Assembly (NCBI GenBank): GCA_902601895.1
Contig: CACKOU010000009.1
Span: 1-48,304, forward strand
Reading direction: 5' to 3'
Source: an uncultured Pelagibacteraceae bacterium
GTDB taxonomy: Bacteria > Pseudomonadota > Alphaproteobacteria > Pelagibacterales > Pelagibacteraceae
Length of the DNA: 48,304 nucleotides
Shown: in pieces, positions 24,610 to 33,414 of the stretch
Numbering within the stretch: position 1 is the first letter of the stretch
Layout: every line of letters begins with the position of its first letter
Made by a program: the position numbers and the translations under genes
The notes under the pieces: generated by a model
The model's input: the letters and a program-made list of their open reading frames with translations, nothing else
Told to the model about the DNA's origin: nothing
Database searches by the model: none

Positions 24610-26760
24610 TTATTTACCTATAGATATCAATGTTAAGTCATCACTTAAATTTTTATTACCAGCTGTGTTAATAACTGCATTGGAAATATCTGATAATTGT
24701 TTGGTAGAATCTTTGTTATAATACTCTTCAATAATTGCTAATGAGCCATCTATTCCAATTTCCTCGCCTGAACTGTTAAGACTTTCAGACAAACCATCAG
24801 TAAATGCGAAAAATCTATTGTTTTCTAATTTAATTTTGTGAGTTTTAAATACAGATTTATCTTTCTGCAATATTACTCCCATTGGAGGAGAATTGCTTTC
24901 GAATTGTTCATACTCACCAGATTTCCTACGAATAATTGCAGGTTGGTGACCGCCATTTACCCATCTTATTTCATCTGACCTAATATTATACTCTCCCAAT
25001 ATACTTGTGACAAACATTCCACTAGTTTTTGTTAAAAATAAATCGTTGTTCATATGAAACATCATTTCGTCTGGGTCTACTTTGTCTCTAGACATTATTT
25101 CAAATAATGTGGATGCTTTTGCCATAACCATTCCAGCGTGTATACCTTTGCCAGCTACATCAGCAATTATAAAGTAAACACTATCATTATGGGGGTAAAA
25201 ACTAAAAAAATCTCCTGATACTTCTCTTGCAGCAATATTTATTCCATGAACTGGATAATTTTCTAAATTTCTCTTTGGTAAAAAATTTTCTTGAACTTTT
25301 ACAGCAAGTTTTACCTCATTTGAGATTCTATCTCTCCATTTTTGTTTTTCACTTTCACTTATCTCAAGCTTGCTCATCAATTTGTTATAATAAAGACCAA
25401 TAACTCCACCAGCTGTAAAAGGGTCTTGTGGTCCTCTTATAGTTAAATCACCTGACTCTGATTGTTTATCTAAAATTGATATCAAATCGTGTTCTACAGA
25501 AGTTGCATTATGTTCAGCAATATTAAGTCCTAACTCTTCATGAAGTGGGGTTACTCTTAAAGGATAAAAATAATTTAAAAATTTTAATAAAATGTAAGAA
25601 CCAAAAAATGAGAATGCTCCAATTGAAACTACTCCAATGAATTGGGCTTTTATCTGCTCCAATCTTGTTAATCCTGTTCCAAGTATTTCAAGATCACTGA
25701 AAAGACCAACAGCTAAAGTACCCCATATTCCAGCAGCTAAATGAACAGGAACAGCACCAACAACATCATCAATTTCTAATTTATTTAATAATTCATTTAC
25801 AAAAATTGCTATTATAGATCCAATTACTCCAACAAAGATAGATGTAATAGATGTCATTGAATTACATCCTGCTGTGATTGCTACTAATCCTGCTAGTGGA
25901 CCGAGTATAACATAATATGGATCTGGTTTTTTAAATAATGCAAATGATATTCCAAGGCCAGTTAACAATCCAAATGCAGCTGCAAGAAAAGTGTTAATTA
26001 ATATTAATGGAACAGCTTCATTCATTGCACCATTACTTCCTCCATTAAAACCAAACCATCCAAACCATAAAATCAAAGTTCCAAGAACTGCTAGAGGAAA
26101 ACTGGATCCAGTAAATTTTCCTTTGTTCGCATCAGAGTATTTTCCTATTCTAGATCCAAGTATTAATACTGCTGACAAGGCTATCCAACCACCAACTGAG
26201 TGAACAATCGTGCTACCTGCAAAATCTACAAAACCAATATCAGTTAACCAACCAGTTGTTTTCACTTGGCCTGTTTCGGCCAATAATTGTCTTGTTGCAT
26301 CAATATTATTTAAGTAACTTGAAGACCATGCCCAATGTCCAACAATCGGATAAATAATGCCTGTTGCTATAATAGTTATTATTAAATAACCATTAAACTT
26401 CATTCTTTCAGCTACTGCACCTGAAACTATTGTTGCAGCTGTAGCAACAAACATCGCTTGAAAAACAAAATACGTCATATACTCAGCTCTTTCAGTTTTA
26501 AAAAGAAATAAATCTGTTCCAAATAAACCATTAAAGCTTTTTCCAAACATAAGACCAAAACCAAACATCCAAAAAACTACGACTGCAACACCAAAATCAG
26601 CTGCATTTTTTAAAGCAACATTTATGCTATTTTTGTGCCTAGACAAACCAGTTTCCATACACATAAACCCTGCCTGCATTATAAAAACTAGTATTGCACA
26701 GTTTATAACCCAAAGTGTATCAACAAACGATATTATAGAATCCAAATTAATATTCTCCAT
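24610..26760 (-). CDS. amtB: Ammonium transporter fused to a SpoIIE/RsbU-type PP2C phosphatase
   Basis: 716-aa two-part protein. Residues about 1-400 form a complete Amt/MEP channel with eleven hydrophobic segments. They include the recruitment/filter aspartate D179 (DFAGSTIVH) and the twin histidines H187 and H340 (VPVHLAAGIWG). Residues about 405-485 form a linker that carries SILDKQ, a polar region and an amphipathic stretch leading to KVQENFLPKRN, the RsbU-type entry to the catalytic domain. Residues about 490-716 are a PP2C/SpoIIE serine phosphatase with metal aspartates in REVSGDFFSF (D517), IADVAGKGIHAG (D534), FTDGLSES (D655) and SDDLTLISI (D707/D708). All key residues of both halves are present. 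The phosphatase substrate is probably the STAS protein encoded at 28162-28461. No glnK (PII) gene is adjacent, unlike most amtB genes. Confidence 0.93.
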   Translation of the reverse strand: MENINLDSIISFVDTLWVINCAILVFIMQAGFMCMETGLSRHKNSINVALKNAADFGVAVVVFWMFGFGLMFGKSFNGLFGTDLFLFKTERAEYMTYFVFQAMFVATAATIVSGAVAERMKFNGYLIITIIATGIIYPIVGHWAWSSSYLNNIDATRQLLAETGQVKTTGWLTDIGFVDFAGSTIVHSVGGWIALSAVLILGSRIGKYSDANKGKFTGSSFPLAVLGTLILWFGWFGFNGGSNGAMNEAVPLILINTFLAAAFGLLTGLGISFALFKKPDPYYVILGPLAGLVAITAGCNSMTSITSIFVGVIGSIIAIFVNELLNKLEIDDVVGAVPVHLAAGIWGTLAVGLFSDLEILGTGLTRLEQIKAQFIGVVSIGAFSFFGSYILLKFLNYFYPLRVTPLHEELGLNIAEHNATSVEHDLISILDKQSESGDLTIRGPQDPFTAGGVIGLYYNKLMSKLEISESEKQKWRDRISNEVKLAVKVQENFLPKRNLENYPVHGINIAAREVSGDFFSFYPHNDSVYFIIADVAGKGIHAGMVMAKASTLFEIMSRDKVDPDEMMFHMNNDLFLTKTSGMFVTSILGEYNIRSDEIRWVNGGHQPAIIRRKSGEYEQFESNSPPMGVILQKDKSVFKTHKIKLENNRFFAFTDGLSESLNSSGEEIGIDGSLAIIEEYYNKDSTKQLSDISNAVINTAGNKNLSDDLTLISIGK

Positions 26761-26823
26761 TATTGTACGTTTAAGTTATTATTAATTTATTATACATCAA
26801 AGATATTGGATGTTCAAAATAGG

Positions 26824-27066
26824 TTAGTTATTCTTTTTTCTCCAAATGAAGTAAAAAATATAAGGAATTGTTGCTGGAATAATTCCAAACCAAAACCATT
26901 CATCCCATCTAAAAGATTTATCTATCATTGGACTTCTTAATCCATTCCACCATGTTAAATATCCAATAAACAGAATCCATGCTAAACTTGCAGTAATAAA
27001 TATTTTGGTTTTTTTTGAACTATTATCAATTTTTAAAATAATTTCTTTTAGTTTTTCGAAGAACAT
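26824..27066 (-). CDS. Small two-helix membrane protein of unknown function
   Basis: 80-aa protein with an N-terminal amphipathic charged segment (FFEKLKEIILKIDNSSKK), a first membrane helix (IFITASLAWILFIGYL), a tryptophan-rich loop (WWNGLRSPMID and RWDEWFWFG) and a second membrane helix (GIIPATIPYIFYFIW) with a basic tail. I recognise no named family. It sits 5 nt after a pilin gene and 63 nt before the Amt-phosphatase gene on the same strand, linking the two. Confidence 0.72.
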   Translation of the reverse strand: MFFEKLKEIILKIDNSSKKTKIFITASLAWILFIGYLTWWNGLRSPMIDKSFRWDEWFWFGIIPATIPYIFYFIWRKKNN

Positions 27067-27071
27067 TAGAC

Positions 27072-27533
27072 TTAACTTTCGCAGTCTTCAGCAGATGTTT
27101 TTTTTGGTTTGTTAGAAATATTATCAAACTTTATTTCACATTTTTCTTTAGTATCGCTATTAAAGACTACAGTTGATTCTGCGATGATTTCATAATTAAT
27201 TGTATTTTTTTTTTGAACACAAAAAACAAAATCTATATTATCTGGGACTGGCACATTTAGAGCATCTGAACCAGATATTTTAGTGGTATTAGATGAATTT
27301 GGAGTACAACCGTCATCTTGAGTATAGTAATTTCCTTTATCTGAGTAATATTCTGTTTGAGCTAAAGCCATCTGCTGAATAATATTTTCAGCAGATTTAA
27401 CTTTTGAACTAGTTACATAACCTGAATAAGCAACTACTCCAACAGCTGCCAATATTCCTATTATTCCGACAACGACTAATAATTCAATTAATGTGAAACC
27501 AGCATTTAGTTTTTTCAAACTGTATGAACTCAC
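27072..27533 (-). CDS. Type IV pilin-like protein 1
   Basis: 153-aa prepilin. The class III leader SSYSLKKLNAG is followed by FTLIELLVVVGIIGILAAV, with glycine -1, phenylalanine +1 and glutamate +5, the prepilin peptidase and methylation signature. The globular part has four cysteines, including a C-terminal pair region (KEKCEIKFD and SAEDCES) that may form the D-region disulfide. No prepilin peptidase gene is in the window. It is 17 nt after the second pilin gene, so both are one unit. Confidence 0.93.
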   Translation of the reverse strand: MSSYSLKKLNAGFTLIELLVVVGIIGILAAVGVVAYSGYVTSSKVKSAENIIQQMALAQTEYYSDKGNYYTQDDGCTPNSSNTTKISGSDALNVPVPDNIDFVFCVQKKNTINYEIIAESTVVFNSDTKEKCEIKFDNISNKPKKTSAEDCES

Positions 27534-27550
27534 TAAGTAAGATTACAATC

Positions 27551-28027
27551 TTAAGAAGTTGGAACAGTAACTGTTAGCATATTGGAATCGTCGCCATCCT
27601 TTTGATATGTGCAAGATGTAATTTTAATTCCACTAGATGCTTCAATCCAATTCTTTCCTCTATTAGTTGAAGTACACTCAGTTGGTGCTGCAGAATTAGT
27701 GATTGCTTGAGTTGTGGTATCCCATGGATTTTTAAAGTCGTCCGATTTTCCAAGAGACTCAGCAATAGCAGTTACAATTTTCGCATCTGTTCTTCCAGAG
27801 CAAGTAAGCTTATCATCCATTGCTTTTGACTCACCTATGTTACATTTTTGAAGTTCGTTCTGTACCCATTTTTTTACTGAGTTATGATTTGATTTTACTG
27901 CACCTTTTTTTGCAGACTCTGTGTAACCACTGTAGGCAACTACACCTACTGAAGCTAAAATTCCGATAATTGCTACAACAACAAGTAGCTCAATAAGAGT
28001 AAATCCTTTGTTTTTTTTCTTATTCAT
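27551..28027 (-). CDS. Type IV pilin-like protein 2
   Basis: 158-aa prepilin. The short basic leader NKKKNKG is cut before FTLIELLVVVAIIGILASV, with E5 present. The N-terminal helix is nearly identical to that of the neighbouring pilin (GVVAYSGYTESAKKGA), but the globular domain differs, with Cys in LQKCNIGES, KLTCSGR, TECTST and TSCTYQ. A good ribosome binding site (AAAGGATATTC) precedes the ATG. It is first in the strand order pilin 2, pilin 1, small membrane protein, Amt-phosphatase, and is the likely major pilin by position next to the promoter. Confidence 0.94.
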   Translation of the reverse strand: MNKKKNKGFTLIELLVVVAIIGILASVGVVAYSGYTESAKKGAVKSNHNSVKKWVQNELQKCNIGESKAMDDKLTCSGRTDAKIVTAIAESLGKSDDFKNPWDTTTQAITNSAAPTECTSTNRGKNWIEASSGIKITSCTYQKDGDDSNMLTVTVPTS

Positions 28028-28052
28028 TGAATATCCTTTATTATTAATGCGG

Positions 28053-28070
28053 TTAATATATATATATTAA
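28053..28070. promoter_or_regulatory. Alternating-AT palindrome in the pilin/STAS divergent promoter region
   Basis: TTAATATATATATATTAA is a perfect 18-bp palindrome 25 nt upstream of the pilin 2 start, inside the 134-bp gap between the divergent pilin and STAS genes. It contains -10-like sequences on both strands. A similar TATATATATTA tract lies at about 36235-36250 upstream of the pilMN gene. It may be a promoter core, but alternating AT is common by chance in this genome. Confidence 0.3.
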
Positions 28071-28161
28071 ATTTGAATTCAATAGAGATATATTGCATTA
28101 AGTTAATTTAAAATAGTACAAAATATCTTGATTTTATCATAATTTTAATAAATATAATTGT

Positions 28162-28461
28162 ATGTCCTACAAGGTTACAGAAGAAAATAACATATCTACA
28201 GTATATTTGGATGGTGAAATAGATATGGACAAAACTGAAGCTGCTAAAGAAGTCATAATGCCTTTAATTGAAGCAAAAAAGGAAGTGCATTTAAACTTAA
28301 AAGATGTGCAATACATGGATTCATCAGGCATTTCCGTTTTAATTGAAAGCCATCAAAAAGCAGAGGAGTTAGGAACTAAAGTAACTTTAAAAGAAGTTAG
28401 TAAATCGGTTCTAAAGGTTATTATGATGGCTAAACTTGAAATGGTTTTAAATCTTGATTGA
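28162..28461 (+). CDS. STAS-domain anti-anti-sigma factor (SpoIIAA/RsbV type)
   Basis: 99-aa single STAS domain, the full family length. It has VYLDGEIDM at strand 2 and VQYMDSSGISVLIESHQKA, where the DSSG motif carries the serine that SpoIIAA-type proteins use as the phosphorylation site. Its unphosphorylated form binds an RsbW-like partner. The kinase homolog follows directly (28463-28873). The matching PP2C phosphatase is the C-terminal half of the Amt fusion protein, on the opposite strand. It is read divergently from the pilin genes. Confidence 0.92.
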   Translation: MSYKVTEENNISTVYLDGEIDMDKTEAAKEVIMPLIEAKKEVHLNLKDVQYMDSSGISVLIESHQKAEELGTKVTLKEVSKSVLKVIMMAKLEMVLNLD

Positions 28462-28462
28462 A

Positions 28463-28873
28463 ATGAATATAAAAGAAGAGCAAGATTTCTTAGTAAATAG
28501 CAAAAGTTTGAAAGATGTAAGAGACTTTGCAAGAAACATAATTGACAAATCTCCAATTTTACAAAATCAAAAAGATGAGCTTGTACTTGCTATTGCGGAA
28601 GCTGCTCAAAATATTGTCAAACATGCTTATAAAGATATGGCAACTACAAACGATAGAATGCAAATTAAAATATCTTTTGAGGATAACGAATTAGAGATTG
28701 GGTTTTTTGATAAAGGAAAACCTGTAAACCCTGAGAATATAAAACATAGAAAGCTTGATGACGTTAAGCCTGGAGGTTTAGGAACTTTTTTTATAAAACA
28801 AATAATGGATGAAGTTGTATTTAAAGAGTCTCCTGGTTGGAACAATCATTTAGTGTTAACTAAAAAATATTAA
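28463..28873 (+). CDS. Anti-sigma factor-like serine kinase (SpoIIAB/RsbW type HATPase)
   Basis: 136-aa GHKL ATPase of the HATPase_c_2 class. The N-box is ELVLAIAEAAQNIVKHAYKD. The G1 box is IGFFDKGKPVNPEN, and the G2-like segment is PGGLGTFFIKQIMDEV. The start is either this ATG or an in-frame TTG at 28454 that would overlap the STAS stop. Known relatives bind a sigma factor or phosphorylate their STAS partner. No sigma factor gene is visible in the window, so the final target could be a remote sigma factor or a pilus protein. Its stop abuts the pilC stop with no gap. Confidence 0.88.
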   Translation: MNIKEEQDFLVNSKSLKDVRDFARNIIDKSPILQNQKDELVLAIAEAAQNIVKHAYKDMATTNDRMQIKISFEDNELEIGFFDKGKPVNPENIKHRKLDDVKPGGLGTFFIKQIMDEVVFKESPGWNNHLVLTKKY

Positions 28874-30115
28874 TTATTGACCCATTATAGATCCAACATT
28901 AAATATTGGAGAGTACATTGCAATCATCAATCCACCTATCATTGTTCCCATGAAGACGATCATAATAGGCTCAATTAAACTGGACATATTTTCAACAGAT
29001 TGATCAAATTCTTCCTCATAATAAGATGAAACAGAAGTAAACATCTCATCTAGATTACCTGTTTGCTCGCCCACAGAAATTAATTGACTGAAAGTTGGAG
29101 GAAAAACAGGTTCTTTCAGAAATAATTTTGTTAAAGTATCTCCGGAAAAAACACCTTTTTTTACATTTTCTAAAGCTTGAGTAACAACATCATTATTGCT
29201 TACAGATTTCGCAATCTCTATACTTTCAAGCAAGTTGACTCCTGCTGCACTTAGATTACCCATTATGAGAGATATTCTTGCGATTAAAGATTTTAATATC
29301 ATTTCTCCAAAAACTGGCATTTTTAGAACTCTTGCATGCCATTTGTATCTGATAGCAGGAATTTTTGTTGTTGTATATTTAAAGATAACAAAAGCAATTA
29401 TTGCTACTACTAATAATGTCATACCGCCAGGGCCTCTTAAAAAATCACTTGCAGTCATTATTACTGCTGTTGGTTTTGGTAAGGCAACCCCCATACCATC
29501 GTACATTTTTGCAAATACTGGAACTACTTTAACTAGCATGAATATACTCACAACCATGGCTACCGAAAACATAACGCCTGGATACATGAGTGCACTTTTG
29601 ATTTTTTTCTTAACCTTTTCCCTTTTCTCTAATGAATCTACCAGTTTTAATAAAAAATCATCTAATTTACCGCTAGCTTCTCCAGCTTTTATTAAGTTAA
29701 TATAAACATTGTCAAATATTTTTGGATATTTTTCAAAACATTTTGACAAAGTGACACCACCTTCTAAGTTTTTTCTTACATCTTCAATTATTTCTTTCAT
29801 GGTTGGATGCTCAATTTGATCTCTAAGCATTGTTAATACGTTTAATATTGGTAATCCTGCTTTTACCATTGTTGCAAATTGTTTGGAAAATAAAACAACA
29901 TCTTGTGGGGTTACTTTCTTTTTTCCAAAAGAAAAACCACCACCTTTCTTTTTTTCTTTAGCTACCTTTTTCTTTTTTGTTCTTACTAAATTGGTAATGA
30001 TGATCTTTTGCTCTTTTAGTTTGAAAGAGGCCTCTTCTTGATTAAGAGCCTCTATGTCGCCTTCGACATATTTTCCTGCTGAAATACCTTTATAAGTAAA
30101 TGTTTCTGAAGACAT
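28874..30115 (-). CDS. pilC: Type IV pilus inner-membrane platform protein (PilC/GspF)
   Basis: 413-aa polytopic protein on which the pilus motor ATPases act. It has two GspF domains. The first is LFSKQFATMVKAGLPILNVL with LEGGVTLSKCFEKYPKIFD and INLIKAGEASGKLDDFL. The second is LIARISLIMGNLSAAGVNLLESI with LISVGEQTGNLDEMF. Three membrane helices are visible, the last near IEPIMIVFMGTMIGGLMIAM. The N-terminus (FTYKGISAGKYVEGDIEALNQEEA) is the usual one. ATG 30115 is preferred over the TTG one codon earlier. It lies 3 nt after pilB. Confidence 0.95.
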   Translation of the reverse strand: MSSETFTYKGISAGKYVEGDIEALNQEEASFKLKEQKIIITNLVRTKKKKVAKEKKKGGGFSFGKKKVTPQDVVLFSKQFATMVKAGLPILNVLTMLRDQIEHPTMKEIIEDVRKNLEGGVTLSKCFEKYPKIFDNVYINLIKAGEASGKLDDFLLKLVDSLEKREKVKKKIKSALMYPGVMFSVAMVVSIFMLVKVVPVFAKMYDGMGVALPKPTAVIMTASDFLRGPGGMTLLVVAIIAFVIFKYTTTKIPAIRYKWHARVLKMPVFGEMILKSLIARISLIMGNLSAAGVNLLESIEIAKSVSNNDVVTQALENVKKGVFSGDTLTKLFLKEPVFPPTFSQLISVGEQTGNLDEMFTSVSSYYEEEFDQSVENMSSLIEPIMIVFMGTMIGGLMIAMYSPIFNVGSIMGQ

Positions 30116-30118
30116 CAA

Positions 30119-31873
30119 TTATTCCATCGTCAGAACTCTATCGAATTCTCTAAAATTTAAATCACCTGATAAAATTAATTCTCTACCCATGTCATGCATA
30201 GTTCTAAAACCTTCTTTAACAGCTATTGCTTTTAGTTCTGGTGTAGTTGCTTTAGCTAAGATTGCTTCTTTTATGGCTTTTGTCACATTTAAAACTTCAT
30301 AAATACCCATACGTCCTTTATATCCACTATCTTTACATTTTGGACATCCTTTTCCTTTAACTGCATTTGCTCTTGACGCTTGCTCAGGTGTAAATCCAAA
30401 ATCCGCTAAAACTTTTGGTGTTACATCTGGATCAGGCTCTCGACATTCTGTGCAATTTTTTCTTGCTAATCGTTGTGCTAAGACTAAAGAACATGCAGCT
30501 GAAATAAGATAATCAGGAGTTCCCATATTTTGTAGTCTGGTAATTGAACTTGGCGCGTCGTTAGTGTGCAGTGTACTAAAAACTAAGTGTCCTGTAAGAG
30601 CGGCTTTTAAACCAATATCAACAGTTTCTTTATCTCTCATTTCTCCAACCAAAATAATTTCTGGGTCTTGTCTTAAAAAAGATCTCAATGCTGCAGAGAA
30701 ATTTAACCCAATATCATCTTTTATTTGAACTTGTCCTACACCATCTAATTCATATTCGACAGGGTCTTCGGCTGTTAAAATATTTAAATGGGGTTGTGAA
30801 ACTTCTTTTAAAATACTATATAAAGTTGTTGTCTTTCCAGATCCAGTTGGTCCTGTTACTAAAACTAATCCTTGAGTAGAGTGTATTGCTTTTCTTAAAA
30901 TTTTTAAATCAGTATCTTCAAAATTAAGCTGTTCTAAACTTATATCTCCAGCGTCTTTATTAAGAACCCTCATCACAATTCTTTCATTTGTTGCTGTTGG
31001 TAATATTGATAATCTCAAATCAACTACTTTTCCGTCAATTTTAAAAGGAATTGCACCATCTTGTGGCAATCTTCTTTCCGCAATATCTAATTTTCCCATT
31101 ATTTTAAATCTAGTAACAACAGCGCCATAGTTGGAATGCAAAAATTTTTTAAAATGTTCTTGCTCTTGAAGCATTCCATCTAGACGGTATCTAACTCTAG
31201 AGGTGAATCTGTATGGCTCAATATGAATATCTGAAACTCCTGATTTAATTGCTTCGGCAACAACTGCAGTACTAAATTTTATTACTTCTGACTCGTTTTC
31301 AAGAGCTTCTATATCCTCTTCGGGTGTCTCATCCAAAACTTCTGCGGTATCCTCTACATCATAATCAAAAGTTTTTGTCCTCTCTTTTTCAGCGTTTGCT
31401 TCTTGAATTGTTTTTATTGTTGTTTCCCCGCCATCAAGAATTTTATCTATAAAACTAGATATATGAGTAACTTTGGCCGCATGTAATTCAATATTTTTTT
31501 TTGTAATAGTTTTTAAATTTCTCATCAGACTTAATTTGGAACTATCTGAAATAGCAATATGTAAAATGTTACCATCTATTTTAAATGGTGCTATAAAATT
31601 CATTCTTATATAATTGGATGGAAGAACAGATTTTATATCATCTGTTAAAGGTATATTTGTTAAATCAATTGTAGCTAGTGATTGTTCTTTGACCAATAAA
31701 TCTAAAATTTTATCTTCATCTGTTAATTGAAGTTCAAATACTGCATCTAATTGCGATTTGTTTCCCTCTGTAGATATTTTTTTTATATTTGGCAAATCTT
31801 TTCCAGATATAATATCTTGATCAATAAGAATATTAATTAAGTTTATTTCAGATTCTCTGCTAATGTTAATCAT
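30119..31873 (-). CDS. pilB: Type IV pilus assembly ATPase (PilB/GspE)
   Basis: 584-aa hexameric motor that drives pilus extension. An N-terminal MshE/GspE-II domain spans about residues 1-170. The core holds ESEVIKFSTAVVAEAIKSGVSDIHIEP, Walker A GPTGSGKTTT, the Asp box ILTAEDPVEYELDGVGQV, Walker B PEIILVGEMRD and the His box TGHLVFSTLHTNDAP. The tetracysteine zinc site is complete (CTEC and CPKC in KGKGCPKCKDSGYKGR). The start overlaps the secretin stop as TAATG. Confidence 0.96.
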   Translation of the reverse strand: MINISRESEINLINILIDQDIISGKDLPNIKKISTEGNKSQLDAVFELQLTDEDKILDLLVKEQSLATIDLTNIPLTDDIKSVLPSNYIRMNFIAPFKIDGNILHIAISDSSKLSLMRNLKTITKKNIELHAAKVTHISSFIDKILDGGETTIKTIQEANAEKERTKTFDYDVEDTAEVLDETPEEDIEALENESEVIKFSTAVVAEAIKSGVSDIHIEPYRFTSRVRYRLDGMLQEQEHFKKFLHSNYGAVVTRFKIMGKLDIAERRLPQDGAIPFKIDGKVVDLRLSILPTATNERIVMRVLNKDAGDISLEQLNFEDTDLKILRKAIHSTQGLVLVTGPTGSGKTTTLYSILKEVSQPHLNILTAEDPVEYELDGVGQVQIKDDIGLNFSAALRSFLRQDPEIILVGEMRDKETVDIGLKAALTGHLVFSTLHTNDAPSSITRLQNMGTPDYLISAACSLVLAQRLARKNCTECREPDPDVTPKVLADFGFTPEQASRANAVKGKGCPKCKDSGYKGRMGIYEVLNVTKAIKEAILAKATTPELKAIAVKEGFRTMHDMGRELILSGDLNFREFDRVLTME

Positions 31874-33414
31874 TATAAAATTCTTGGTGCAATAAATACT
31901 AAAAGTTCGTCTAGGTTATCAGACTTCTTTTTACTTTTAAAGAGATTACCAATCACTGGAACATTCCCTACACCCGGGACCTGTTTTTTATTTTGCGCAA
32001 TTTCGTTCTTTTTTATACCCCCTATTACAACAATATCTCCATCTGCAACCAGAAGTCTTGTTACAATTTCCATTTTATTTATTGGGGGTTCATCAGACTC
32101 ACTTGATGCATCTGGTGAGTCATTATTCACCTTGATAGATAAAAGCACGTTTCCATCACCAATAATACTTGGGGTAACTTCTAACTTTAGTGCTGCTTCT
32201 TTAAATGATGTTGAAGTAGTTCCTTCGGATGTAGTTTGATAAGGTATTTCTGAACCTTGTGTTACGGTAGCTATTTGATTATCTAAAGTAAATACTTTAG
32301 GATTTGATATAGTTTTTCCCATACCAACACTTTCTAATGCCTCTATTTCAGCTTTTAATATCGCTGAACCTGTTGCTTTTAGGATCCCAATTCCGCTAGT
32401 AGCTCCAGTTGCCCCAAAATTAGTTAAAACGTCTTTATCGCCTCCAATAACAGCTGTCGTTGTTTCTGATCTCACTGTACCAGAACTTCCACCAATTATA
32501 CCACCAACAACCTCTCCCTGTCTTTTATAATATCCACCCAACCTTGTTCCTAATGCTCTTTCAAAATCAGAATTTGCTTCTACGATAAATGCTTCGATTA
32601 AAACTTGTTTTGTCCGAACATCTATTTCTTTTATAACACTGTCAACAGTATCTAAATCTCTCTCTTTTCCTCTAACTATGATTGATCTTGTTGTTGTTTC
32701 CTCTGTAATTTGAATTGGCTTATAAGAAGAATCTCCTGTTGATGATGTAAATAATTCCTCAAGTGTGACTTTTGCTTGAGATGGAGTTATATAATAAAGT
32801 CTAAATATTTCAGATACTATTGGTTCTACACTGTCCTCTAATTCTACTTTTTTCTTAACTGCTTGAGCTCTTTCAGATTTATAGTTTTCCTGGGCTGTTA
32901 AATTTTCTGGAGAATGTACTCTTATTAAATTGCTTTTAACGTCTATATCAGAAGCATAATTTTTCATATCTAATAATGCTTGAAATGCTTTATCCCAAGG
33001 TACATCGATGAGTTCTGCAGAAATGGCTCCAGCAACTTCATCACCAACTAAAACGTTTATTTCTCCAATTTTACCCATTAATTTCATTGTTTCTTTAAAG
33101 TCTAAGTTTTTAAATTTTAAAGTAATTCGTTGTTTCAGTAGTGGGTATGTCTCTGGAATAATTAAGTAATTTTTATTTTGTTCAGAAGTTATTTTTTTTC
33201 TTTTACCTAATTTTCTTGTATCGCCATCAACTGGTTTTGGGCCTAATTCTAAAGTTTTAGCAATCTCTGCTTTTCCCTCAGATTTTATATCATCCTTTAT
33301 TAAAGGAGTATTATGTTTAAATGGTTTATTATATTTTTTTGAAAATTTTGAATTTGCACACCCGCTGATTAAAATCAAAACTATAAGTAAAGAGATAATT
33401 TTATTAGTATTCAT
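31873..33414 (-). CDS. pilQ: Outer membrane secretin of the type IV pilus (PilQ/MshL type)
   Basis: 513-aa lipoprotein secretin. The lipobox LISGC places the lipidated cysteine at residue 19. An STN-like region (LKFKNLDFKETMKLMGKIG and LIDVPWDKAFQALLDM) precedes an N-domain (RLYYITPSQAKVTLEELF) and the C-terminal secretin channel with KTISNPKVFTLDNQIATVTQG, PYQT and the closing VPVIGNLFKSKKKSDNLDELLVFIAP. At 513 aa it is shorter than PilQ of classic systems and lacks AMIN repeats, so it is closer in size to MshL. It forms the pore for the pilus. Confidence 0.93.
   Translation of the reverse strand: MNTNKIISLLIVLILISGCANSKFSKKYNKPFKHNTPLIKDDIKSEGKAEIAKTLELGPKPVDGDTRKLGKRKKITSEQNKNYLIIPETYPLLKQRITLKFKNLDFKETMKLMGKIGEINVLVGDEVAGAISAELIDVPWDKAFQALLDMKNYASDIDVKSNLIRVHSPENLTAQENYKSERAQAVKKKVELEDSVEPIVSEIFRLYYITPSQAKVTLEELFTSSTGDSSYKPIQITEETTTRSIIVRGKERDLDTVDSVIKEIDVRTKQVLIEAFIVEANSDFERALGTRLGGYYKRQGEVVGGIIGGSSGTVRSETTTAVIGGDKDVLTNFGATGATSGIGILKATGSAILKAEIEALESVGMGKTISNPKVFTLDNQIATVTQGSEIPYQTTSEGTTSTSFKEAALKLEVTPSIIGDGNVLLSIKVNNDSPDASSESDEPPINKMEIVTRLLVADGDIVVIGGIKKNEIAQNKKQVPGVGNVPVIGNLFKSKKKSDNLDELLVFIAPRIL

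Noticed and set aside
29196..29705. 169-aa open frame on the plus strand inside pilC
   Set aside because: It lies fully opposite a well-supported pilC gene and has no protein family features, so it is a shadow frame.
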